From Fimbriimonadaceae bacterium (GTDB taxonomy: Bacteria; Armatimonadota; Fimbriimonadia; Fimbriimonadales; Fimbriimonadaceae), in the NCBI GenBank assembly GCA_019454145.1, contig CP075366.1:1095564-1159563 (forward strand): 64,000 nt of DNA, in the 5' to 3' direction. The position numbers were made by a program, and so were the translations under genes. Every line of letters starts with the position of its first letter. The first letter of the stretch is position 1. Positions 1 through 6,082 of the stretch are shown here, piece by piece. The notes under the pieces were generated by a model. The model was not told the DNA's origin, made no database searches, and saw nothing but the letters and a program-made list of their open reading frames with translations.

Positions 1-780
1 AACCCCTTCAAGTTCTGCCAATTCAGATTGCCAATCGCTCATGCTATCGGCACGTATCTTTGCTTCGTTTATTCTCTTTAGGTTTTTAGTTATCTCCCAT
101 TGAATATTGCGCACTTGCGAGTCATATTTCTCCTCACTTCTGCGAAGCGCATCAATTTCCACAGCAAGAGCAGGTTCAAGAAGAAATACCGTATTTAGAA
201 CTTGTTCAACAAGCTTATTACTGTAGAGCAGTAGTGTTCTTTTCTCATCAAATGTGCATACGAAGTGTTGGAAGCAAGCAAACTGACTAAACGATGAAAA
301 CCCAGAATCCTGACATATTAACTGCTCAAATGAAAGTTGCTTATCGCGCCTCGTGATTGCAGGATTGTCTTGAGTAGCGTTAAGAGCCTCAAGAGATTCT
401 GCCGTGACAAATTCTTCTAATTCTCCTGCATCAAAGAGCTTTCGAGTAATGCGATAAAATTTGGAAGCACATTCAAAAGTAAGAGTTATCGAAGCGGTGT
501 CTCTGTCCGATTCCACAATGCGCCCTGAAAAATATCGATTGGCGTAAGGAAGACACCTAGCGTAATACTCGTCAAAAGACTTGAAGGAGCGGCTTGGATC
601 AGGAACAATTCCCGTTAGCGCATATGAAATTGCATTTAGCAGGGTAGATTTGCCAACACCATTTGCGCCGACAAGACATGTCACACCCTCGGAACAAATG
701 AAGCCTGCATTGGGTTCTCCCTGGTAGAGAGAGAAAGCCTGAAGCTGAACTGAGATGAGCTTGGGAAGTTTGAGCTTCAT
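1..780 (-). CDS. AAA-family (RecF/SMC-like) ATPase, N-terminal part only
   Basis: The reading frame is open from the ATG at 780 to the window edge, giving 260 residues without the C-terminus. A Walker A motif GANGVGKST lies at about residues 38-46 after a short beta-rich start, as in RecF, SMC, Rad50 and the AAA_23-type ATPases of defence and repair systems. From about residue 200 the sequence becomes charged and helical, like the start of a coiled-coil arm. Such proteins bind ATP at paired heads and act on DNA, or serve as sensor ATPases in defence modules. Walker B and signature motifs would lie beyond the window, so the subfamily is undecided. It sits in the accessory island left of the tRNA-Glu, and its start overlaps a 26-codon ORF by ATGA. 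Confidence 0.8.
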   Translation of the reverse strand, partial: MKLKLPKLISVQLQAFSLYQGEPNAGFICSEGVTCLVGANGVGKSTLLNAISYALTGIVPDPSRSFKSFDEYYARCLPYANRYFSGRIVESDRDTASITLTFECASKFYRITRKLFDAGELEEFVTAESLEALNATQDNPAITRRDKQLSFEQLICQDSGFSSFSQFACFQHFVCTFDEKRTLLLYSNKLVEQVLNTVFLLEPALAVEIDALRRSEEKYDSQVRNIQWEITKNLKRINEAKIRADSMSDWQSELAELEGV

Positions 781-857
781 AACGAATCAGCCGAAGTATG
801 TCCTGAAGACGTTTCAGGATACCCATTTGATGTTCCAAAAGCCGCATTTGGGTTCAT
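777..857 (-). CDS. Possible 26-residue leader ORF coupled to the ATPase gene
   Basis: A 26-codon ORF starts at the ATG at 857, preceded by AAGGTGA, and its TGA overlaps the ATG of the ATPase gene (ATGA). The peptide is Ser/Thr/Gly rich and matches nothing I recognise. The overlap suggests translational coupling, or this may be the surviving tail of a gene lost when the island was rearranged. No codon-bias argument is possible at this length, so it is a weak call. Confidence 0.25.
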   Translation of the reverse strand: MNPNAAFGTSNGYPETSSGHTSADSL

Positions 858-940
858 TTTCACCTTGCAGATTCAATCGACTCAGGAATGCTTGTTGCTG
901 AATCGACCCGAATTCGTAGAACCCATCTACCTCACCGTGC

Positions 941-1173
941 TCAAGCCCTGACGGTGCGGCCCCTTGCCTCTTGACCTTCTTTGGTCAAGCGGAAAAGATA
1001 GCTCACCGGGTTCACCGATGCTTGAACTTCGACATGGTGGCATTCCAATCCGGTCGGAGTTGGGCGCATAGCAAGCAAGTCCATCTCGTGAACTCCAAGT
1101 CTTACTCCGCGAATGTGAAGAACCCGGCACGGTTCAACCACTCTGGAACAAGCTCTCCCGCAAGTAGGGCCAT
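941..1173 (-). pseudogene. Frameshifted remnant of an unidentified gene
   Basis: Two overlapping minus-strand frames join into one plausible protein. The frame from the ATG at 1173 runs GELVPEWLNRAGFFT and stops at a TAA near 1102. The next frame carries IRGVRLGVHEMDLLAMRPT and then ECHHVEVQASVNPVSY before stopping at 941. A one-base shift near 1110-1115 restores continuity. The charged pattern E-x-D-x-L-A followed by H-x-E-V-Q resembles restriction-endonuclease-fold proteins that carry E/D and E-x-Q residues, but the family is not certain. The protein also ends early after the E-V-Q strand, so it appears frameshifted and truncated. A sequencing error is the main alternative to true decay. 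Confidence 0.4.
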
Positions 1174-1211
1174 GAGTCTGAGGCTACCTGGCGAACGTGA
1201 CTGCCTCTCGG

Positions 1212-1227
1212 AACGATTAAAATCGTT
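1212..1227. repeat. Inverted repeat A, copy 1 (AACGATTAAAATCGTT)
   Basis: Seven-base arms AACGATT/AATCGTT surround an AA spacer. The identical 16 bases recur at 3743-3758, on the other side of the XRE-to-unknown-gene block. The stretch 1174-1299 contains no credible gene. Candidate regulator or recombinase binding site. Confidence 0.5.
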
Positions 1228-1288
1228 GCTGGGGCTCTTGTGTGACCATGGGCCGGGGAAACCACGCAGGACGCACCAAGAGCAGGTG

Positions 1289-1306
1289 TGTTCGAAAAAT
1301 CAAACG
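1289..1306 (+). repeat. Inverted repeat B, copy 1 (imperfect)
   Basis: This matches CGTTTGAAAAATCAAACG at 16 of 18 positions and straddles the stop codon of the XRE gene. Other copies are at 3615-3632 and, inverted, at 3923-3940. The right half GAAAAATCAAACG is identical in all three. Confidence 0.4.
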
Positions 1307-1578
1307 TCTTCTGAGCTGTAGACTTCAGGATGGAGCCGCTTCACTTCTTCAAGCAGTTCACCGGGATTGAATCCGATTGCAATAGAAAGGTTCAAAAACT
1401 CAAGAGCGTCCAAACGTCGGTCGCCCTTTTCGATGGTCCAAAGCGTGGCTTGAGGGAGTTTGACCCGACGGGCAACTTCCCGTTGCCCTAAGCCAGATTC
1501 CAAGCGTTTTTCAACGATCAAACGGATTAGGGTCTTGTATTCGTCACGATGAATCGTGATCGTTTCTTGCCGACCCAT
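1300..1578 (-). CDS. XRE-family helix-turn-helix regulator
   Basis: This 92-residue protein carries a Cro/CI-type helix-turn-helix at about residues 24-75. The pattern LGQREVARRVKLPQATLWTI, followed by EKGDRRLDALEFL, is typical of HTH_3. It would bind DNA as a small dimeric repressor, as in mobile elements and toxin-antitoxin modules. The start ATG at 1578 lies six bases after a TACCGT hexamer, fitting a leaderless transcript. It diverges from the lipoprotein gene at 1625 across 46 bp, so it may control that promoter as well as its own. No toxin partner is evident beside it. The two inverted-repeat families in the surrounding island are candidate operators. Confidence 0.85.
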   Translation of the reverse strand: MGRQETITIHRDEYKTLIRLIVEKRLESGLGQREVARRVKLPQATLWTIEKGDRRLDALEFLNLSIAIGFNPGELLEEVKRLHPEVYSSEDV

Positions 1579-1584
1579 TAGGAG

Positions 1585-1590
1585 ACGGTA
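1585..1590 (-). promoter_or_regulatory. Candidate -10 (TACCGT) of leaderless XRE gene
   Basis: TACCGT is followed by exactly six bases and the ATG at 1578. The same geometry precedes nine other genes in this window. Confidence 0.4.
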
Positions 1591-1612
1591 GCGAAAATGT
1601 GTGACTAGATGA

Positions 1613-1618
1613 TAAAGT
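1613..1618 (+). promoter_or_regulatory. Candidate -10 (TAAAGT) of leaderless lipoprotein gene
   Basis: TAAAGT lies six bases before the ATG at 1625, and no Shine-Dalgarno sequence is visible. Confidence 0.4.
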
Positions 1619-1624
1619 CAGTGA

Positions 1625-2047
1625 ATGCCATGCACTTGCCTCGCTAGACTCAAACATGCTGGAATCTGGCTGGCGTCCTTGGCTTTGCTTCTTACTGTGG
1701 CAGGTTGTAGTTCCCGCGATCCCATTCAAGCTACGTGGATTGAGCAAGAGTCAGGTTCGGTGCTGGAGTTTCATCCAGATCGAGCAATTGAAATTGACCA
1801 ACTGGGGCAAGGTGGAGCCGCTGGACGCCAAAGTTCCGGGAGTTGGAGCAAATCCGGCGAAGGACTATATGCGATCACAGCAGGCATTGCTCCTGCTTTC
1901 ACGCTCAGCCTGACATCCGAGGACCAGGGAAACCGTGCAAAGGTTAGTTCACCGGACGGCAACATCACCCGCACCTGGGTTCAGACAACTCTGTCGGGGC
2001 AGGAGCTAGACCGTCTTCAAGAGTCATTGGCGGTTCGGGACAGATAG
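1625..2047 (+). CDS. Hypothetical lipoprotein
   Basis: A 140-residue protein with a short basic start, a hydrophobic stretch at about residues 13-26 and a lipobox VAGC with the lipidated cysteine at residue 28. This predicts export and signal-peptidase-II processing. The mature part has no domain I recognise; it is Ser/Gly/Gln rich with a mixed strand pattern. Its TAG is followed at once by the ATG of the membrane protein at 2048, so the two are probably co-transcribed. The gene diverges from the XRE regulator. Lipoproteins of this kind in mobile islands are often of unknown function, and none is proposed here. Confidence 0.7.
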   Translation: MPCTCLARLKHAGIWLASLALLLTVAGCSSRDPIQATWIEQESGSVLEFHPDRAIEIDQLGQGGAAGRQSSGSWSKSGEGLYAITAGIAPAFTLSLTSEDQGNRAKVSSPDGNITRTWVQTTLSGQELDRLQESLAVRDR

Positions 2048-2842
2048 ATGCAAGGATGCCTTGCGTTCATCATAGCCGTCCTCATCCTGGTTGCTCTCAA
2101 AGCACTTTGGGACTGGCTTGTTGGCGGCGGTACGGCTGGAATCGGAGTAGTTCTGCTTTGGGGTGTGGGCATCGTGGTTGCCTTTGGTCTCTTCGGTATG
2201 ACGATGGCGTTTCTCATAGAGAAGGCACGCGAATTTAGAGGCCGTCGCTTGCAGGCGGATACAAGCGAACTTGGCAAGATCAGATATAAGCAGTTCCTTC
2301 AAGAAGAGGAGAAGAGACTTGAGAGGATCGCCATTCAGGAGCAATTGCAGACGGTTGATAAAAGGAAGAAAGACGAGGATCGGGAACGAATCTCGCAATG
2401 GCGGGCCAATCCTGAAACATTCTTGCTTGGCAAACTCAGGGACATGAACCGGCCCTGCAAGGTGCTGACCGTGCTTCCTGGGCGGCAAGCCTTTATAGCG
2501 GTCAGCTCAGATCAGACTCAACTCATTCTAGGGAGAGTTTCCCGAACTGGGGAGATCATGGGCACTGAAACCTACAGGGGCTCCAAGATTGTTGCTATCG
2601 AATCTGGGGACAACATTGAAGTCACAGCGCGGACACGCGGCTCAGGCGGGCTTGTAACGTTCGGCGGTTTGGGGATTGGCTCAATGGGATCAACGACCAC
2701 TGTTGAGACGGAAGTTCGTTCAAGTTATATTCTTCTGACGGTTGACGACATGCACGACCCTGTTAAGCAAATCGTTCTCGCAAATTCTCGGGAACGTGCT
2801 GAGTGGGTAGGTCGAATCCGGCTTCTGAGTGATCGTGGTTAG
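2048..2842 (+). CDS. Hypothetical membrane protein with cytosolic coiled-coil segment
   Basis: A 264-residue protein with two N-terminal membrane helices (about residues 5-24 and 31-57). A strongly charged, probably helical stretch (about 60-125) follows, then a C-terminal domain rich in beta strand and glycine that ends in an amphipathic helix. The C-terminal half has a regular strand pattern reminiscent of PH-like folds; that is an impression only. The gene begins directly after the stop of the lipoprotein gene, indicating one transcription unit. Function unknown. Confidence 0.7.
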   Translation: MQGCLAFIIAVLILVALKALWDWLVGGGTAGIGVVLLWGVGIVVAFGLFGMTMAFLIEKAREFRGRRLQADTSELGKIRYKQFLQEEEKRLERIAIQEQLQTVDKRKKDEDRERISQWRANPETFLLGKLRDMNRPCKVLTVLPGRQAFIAVSSDQTQLILGRVSRTGEIMGTETYRGSKIVAIESGDNIEVTARTRGSGGLVTFGGLGIGSMGSTTTVETEVRSSYILLTVDDMHDPVKQIVLANSRERAEWVGRIRLLSDRG

Positions 2843-2972
2843 CGTATTTGGGATAATGACGATGCTTCATGCTACCAGTATTCCTTAACGTGCAATAGAA
2901 TGTAGTTGATTTGTTGCTTCACACGCATGAGAGTTCTTAACTTCCTTATATGGAAACGCAACAAGTCGTAAT

Positions 2973-3674
2973 TTGAACCTAAAATCTGACGTATCTGGAA
3001 TTTCTCAACTCTTAATGAATACTGAGGGTATGGACGCTAGAAATCCAAGCCGAGAGCCACGACAATACCGTATCCCCCTCAGAACACGGCAACAGCAAGC
3101 AAAGGTGCTAAGGGCATGCAATGACCTCAAAACCCAAATTACAATTGACTTCTCTTTCAAGGGGTCGCCTCGGGACAGCAAAGCCTTGAACAAGGCCATC
3201 AAGTCTGTGTCTGACGAATTACTTGAGTTCAAAGTCAAAGGGCCTGGCTTCATTGAGTTCAATAACCCTAAGTTGTTTCACGGTCGAAATGCACCGCACA
3301 TACATCTTTGCACGCCAACAGAGTTTAGCTACAACGAGGGCAAAGTTTGCGCCTGTGACGATAATTACAAGAACTTGATATACGCCTTAAACGAGGCTCT
3401 GCCGTGGTTTGCATCGGCATACTTGCGAAACCGTAAGATTCTCGATATTAGAGCTATCACTGACTTACATCGGCTAGCCGGATACTTGACAGGCCTGGAC
3501 TTTGAGTCTGATGGGGAGCGTCGCTATTCAAAGAAGAAGAAAGATCAGAAGATCATTCCAAAGAAGTATTTCCCGCTGAAGAGAACAATGCGGTTTTTCG
3601 GAGGCTACAAGAACCCTTTGAAAAATCAAACGTACAAGAAATCTCTTATTCTAAGAGAGAAGATAGACAATTAG
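2973..3674 (+). CDS. Hypothetical protein, basic C-terminus
   Basis: A 233-residue frame begins at a TTG (2973); an ATG at 3015 is an equally possible start that removes 14 residues. The sequence is soluble and rich in Lys and Arg, with a lysine cluster (SKKKKDQK) near residues 190-197 and a basic tail that suggests nucleic-acid contact. I recognise no conserved domain. A His-rich segment PHIHLC lies mid-protein. Base composition is more AT-rich than the core genes to the right of the tRNA, consistent with acquired DNA. Inverted repeat B copy 2 lies inside its 3' end. Confidence 0.6.
   Translation: MNLKSDVSGISQLLMNTEGMDARNPSREPRQYRIPLRTRQQQAKVLRACNDLKTQITIDFSFKGSPRDSKALNKAIKSVSDELLEFKVKGPGFIEFNNPKLFHGRNAPHIHLCTPTEFSYNEGKVCACDDNYKNLIYALNEALPWFASAYLRNRKILDIRAITDLHRLAGYLTGLDFESDGERRYSKKKKDQKIIPKKYFPLKRTMRFFGGYKNPLKNQTYKKSLILREKIDN
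3615..3632 (+). repeat. Inverted repeat B, copy 2
   Basis: This matches CGTTTGAAAAATCAAACG at 17 of 18 positions. It lies within the 3' coding end of the unknown gene ending at 3674. Confidence 0.4.
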
Positions 3675-3742
3675 GTTAATCAGTATACAGGACCGTTCTT
3701 CTTTTCGGTTTCTGCGGGTTACGGCTTAGGTTACAGACCTGC

Positions 3743-3758
3743 AACGATTAAAATCGTT
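3743..3758. repeat. Inverted repeat A, copy 2 (AACGATTAAAATCGTT)
   Basis: Identical over all 16 bases to the copy at 1212-1227. The flanks are only loosely similar. Confidence 0.5.
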
Positions 3759-3922
3759 CTCTCGGGCCTTTTGCTTGGCTGTAGCGTGTTTCCCTATTTA
3801 GGGCGAGGAAGAGGGTTTGAGCTGCATTTGTGGCGCGGTCTAAAGACCTCCAGATCAACCCCCATAGGAGTTTTCGCACCCGCCGCCGCAGTTCATTCTC
3901 ATTAGCGTGAGCGCGGGGGGAT

Positions 3923-3940
3923 CGTTTGATTTTTCAAACG
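3923..3940 (-). repeat. Inverted repeat B, copy 3 (perfect palindrome arms)
   Basis: Seven-base arms CGTTTGA/TCAAACG surround TTTT. On the minus strand it reads CGTTTGAAAAATCAAACG, the reference form of repeat B. It is bracketed by GC-rich complementary arms, so a larger cruciform or RNA hairpin is possible. Confidence 0.45.
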
Positions 3941-4031
3941 GTGCTTGACCCACCCCCGCCTCCATCCTGGACAATCCCATCAGTTCAAACATTCGAGATC
4001 GGTTAGCCGTTCTCGCGGAGAACTCCATACG

Positions 4032-4063
4032 GGCTCGCTCCATTCAGCGAGCCTGTTTCATTT
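4032..4063 (+). terminator. Hairpin with short T-rich tail
   Basis: Eight-base arms GGCTCGCT/AGCGAGCC (4032-4039 and 4046-4053) with a six-base loop, followed by TGTTTCATTT. A modest intrinsic terminator on the plus strand, or part of a structured leader upstream of the recombinase operon. Confidence 0.4.
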
Positions 4064-4176
4064 GACCAGGTTCCAGCGCGCATTTAGAGCCTTGTCGAAG
4101 CGTGCACGCATCTCTCGCCATTACTTGCGTTTCGGCTCAGGCCCAAGACGCGCTGACTGAAATGAGATGAAAGCAA

Positions 4177-4407
4177 TTGACACAGAACAAAACGCATCAA
4201 GCTCTTGCCCTCAAGGGCAATTTTGACACCTTGCAAAGCCACGGCAATGCAAGTAAAACTATCGACAACACGCAGACCGACGAGCAGGTTTGGAGCCGAC
4301 TCTTGAACAGAGAGGTTGAAGCTACCGAAGCGGCTCTTTTCGCGGAAGCACTGACCGGATTCTTCAAGGCCCTGATCCAAGCCAAAGGGAACATTCAACA
4401 TGGCTAG
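4177..4407 (+). CDS. Small protein upstream of the serine recombinase
   Basis: A 76-residue ORF from a TTG start overlaps the recombinase start by eight bases. The C-terminal half is helical and acidic (EVEATEAALFAEALTGFFKA). Small ORFs directly upstream of large serine recombinases are common in integrative elements, where they may act as directionality factors or simply set up translational coupling. I see no domain that decides this. The start codon is uncertain because no strong Shine-Dalgarno is present. Confidence 0.45.
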   Translation: MTQNKTHQALALKGNFDTLQSHGNASKTIDNTQTDEQVWSRLLNREVEATEAALFAEALTGFFKALIQAKGNIQHG

Positions 4408-5980
4408 ACCACGCAAACAGAAGCTGAATCACAATCTGGGATTTGAGGGAACCTCGGCGGTCATCTACGCCCGCGTCTCAACCGAAGAGCAGGCACACGG
4501 CTATTCCATTGACGCTCAAGTGAAGATGATGGAAGAGTACGCGAGTCGGAAGGGTCTCAAGATCGTTCGGCGGTTCGTCGAAGCGGACAAGGCTTCAAGC
4601 TCAAGCCACGAACGGGCGAAAATCCGGGAGCTTTCCGAATTCGTCAAGCAGAATCCCGGTTGTGTCGTCTTGGTTGAAAAGACGGATCGGTTCGCCCGCA
4701 ACTACAGGGATATTCTGCTGGTTGAGGAATTGATTCAAGACTTCTCAACCCGGTTCGTCTTGGTTCGCGACAATCAAGAGCTAGACCACGAGAGCACTGC
4801 TAACGCATGGCTCCAGTTCGATATGACAGCCTTGATTGCGCGGAACTTTATCCGCAACCTCCAAGCTGAAATCAAGAAGGGCATGAACGAAAAGGCGCGT
4901 CAAGGCATTCTGCCGACCGTCGCGCCACTCGGTTACCTGAACGTCAAGGTAGGGAATGAAAAAGTAATCGTTCCCGATCCTGAGCGAGCACCGCTGGTTC
5001 GCCGTCTATTCGATGCTTATGCTTCCGGTCGCTACAGCATTGCGACCTGCCGTGAACTCGCTATAGAGATTGGGCTTCGGACCAAAAAAGGCAAAATTCC
5101 GGCAAGTGCGAGCCTTCATAGGTTGCTCCAGAACAAGACCTACAACGGCTGGGTTGAGTGGAACGACATTTGTGTTCGCGGAAAGCACCAAGCCATCGTC
5201 TCGGATGACGTGTTCAACCGGGTTCAGGACATTCTTCACGGTCGAAACACTTCGGTTGGGTTCGGCAAGATCGAATTCCCGTACAAGGGTTTGCTTCACT
5301 GCGCTCGTTGTGGATGCGCTTTGACTGGGGAAATTAAGAAGGGCCGCTACCGCTACATGCGTTGCACGGGCAAACGCGGGCCATGTTCCGGGGTGAAGGT
5401 CATTCGGGAAGCGGACCTGACAGACCAGATTGCAAATGCCCTCAAGAGCATCAGCATTCCCCAGGAGCTTCTTCCCAGGCTTCAAGCCTCATTGAAGAAT
5501 GTTCTGGACAAGGAAACCGAGTTTCAGACAGACAATGTTGATCGGCTCCAGAAACAAGAGCGAAGCCTTAAAGCCAAGCTCCAAAACCTGTACCGTGACC
5601 GGATCGAAGGGATTGTGGCCCCGGCAATCTATGACGGGCTTCGCAACGAGTTCCAAAGCGAGCTTGAGAGCGTGCAGGGCTTCCTTGCCGGAATGGACAA
5701 GGCAGAGCGGAATCTGTTCGCGGACGGGGTGACCATGTTGGAACTGGCTTCCGACGCTTGGCGCATCTTCCTTGAAGCTGAACCGATGGATCGGAGGAAC
5801 ATCCTGCACGAGCTAGGTTGGAACTCCCCGGTATTTGATGGAATTGTGCAGGTTTCGATGCGGGAACCGTTTCAAAGCCTATACGAATTGGCCCAAAAAT
5901 GCGGTAAAAACGGCCTAGAATCGGCTTCTGATGAAGAATGGTACTCCGGACGGGATTCGAACCCGCGACCTCCGCCGTGA
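4400..5980 (+). CDS. Large serine recombinase (integrase) of a tRNA-Glu-integrated element
   Basis: A 526-residue protein with the full large-serine-recombinase layout. The N-terminal resolvase domain has catalytic Ser27 in YARVST and the DRFAR arginine motif near residue 95. A Recombinase (PF07508-type) domain follows at about 170-290. A zinc-ribbon with CARCGCALTG and a later C-x5-C pair spans about residues 300-335, and a coiled-coil spans about 370-430. It catalyses strand exchange between attP and attB through a Ser-DNA intermediate. The last codons (GRDSNPRPPP) are a reading of tRNA-Glu sequence on the opposite strand, so the gene end overlaps the attachment site. The true stop may differ in the excised element. 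Confidence 0.93.
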   Translation: MARPRKQKLNHNLGFEGTSAVIYARVSTEEQAHGYSIDAQVKMMEEYASRKGLKIVRRFVEADKASSSSHERAKIRELSEFVKQNPGCVVLVEKTDRFARNYRDILLVEELIQDFSTRFVLVRDNQELDHESTANAWLQFDMTALIARNFIRNLQAEIKKGMNEKARQGILPTVAPLGYLNVKVGNEKVIVPDPERAPLVRRLFDAYASGRYSIATCRELAIEIGLRTKKGKIPASASLHRLLQNKTYNGWVEWNDICVRGKHQAIVSDDVFNRVQDILHGRNTSVGFGKIEFPYKGLLHCARCGCALTGEIKKGRYRYMRCTGKRGPCSGVKVIREADLTDQIANALKSISIPQELLPRLQASLKNVLDKETEFQTDNVDRLQKQERSLKAKLQNLYRDRIEGIVAPAIYDGLRNEFQSELESVQGFLAGMDKAERNLFADGVTMLELASDAWRIFLEAEPMDRRNILHELGWNSPVFDGIVQVSMREPFQSLYELAQKCGKNGLESASDEEWYSGRDSNPRPPP

Positions 5981-6014
5981 AAGGGCGGCATCCTAACCGC
6001 TAGACGACCGGAGC
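5939..6014 (-). tRNA. tRNA-Glu (anticodon TTC), CCA encoded
   Basis: The minus strand gives an acceptor stem GCTCCGG/CCGGAGT with a G-U first pair, a D-arm containing CTAGCGGTTAGGA, the anticodon loop of CGCCCTTTCACGGCGG with anticodon TTC, the T-arm GGTTCGAATCC, and an encoded CCA at 5939-5941. The serine recombinase gene ends inside it (to 5980), marking the gene as the likely integration target and right-hand junction of the island. Confidence 0.95.
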
Positions 6015-6082
6015 ACGTTAAGAGACCTCATTCTGACCTAAAGGCCGTCGCACTCGCAACCGCCTTAGGTCAATTGCCAAAC

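Larger units (their letters stand above)
3675..4176. other. Non-coding stretch rich in inverted repeats
   Basis: About 500 bp without a convincing gene. It holds inverted repeat A copy 2 (3743-3758), inverted repeat B copy 3 (3923-3940), GC-rich outer arms GCGGGGG (3913-3919) and CCCCCGC (3953-3959) around it, and a hairpin at 4032-4053. Short ORFs here lack ribosome-binding sites and protein-like composition. Candidates for what it does include a recombinase site, an origin, a regulatory RNA or a multi-operator promoter region. Confidence 0.5.

Noticed and set aside
971-1321. 116-codon plus-strand ORF opposite the decayed gene
   Set aside because: It is antisense to the more protein-like minus-strand frames and shows no domain or ribosome-binding site.
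3945-4160. 71-codon plus-strand ORF in the non-coding island stretch
   Set aside because: His/Ser/Arg-rich, low-complexity composition and no ribosome-binding site; it crosses inverted repeats and a hairpin.
4084-4416. 110-codon minus-strand ORF opposite the recombinase leader
   Set aside because: Antisense to the small ORF and recombinase start, with no start signal.
1-5938. Direct repeat of the tRNA-Glu 3' end marking the island's left edge
   Set aside because: No second copy of the T-arm/acceptor sequence seen here; the other junction must lie left of the window.
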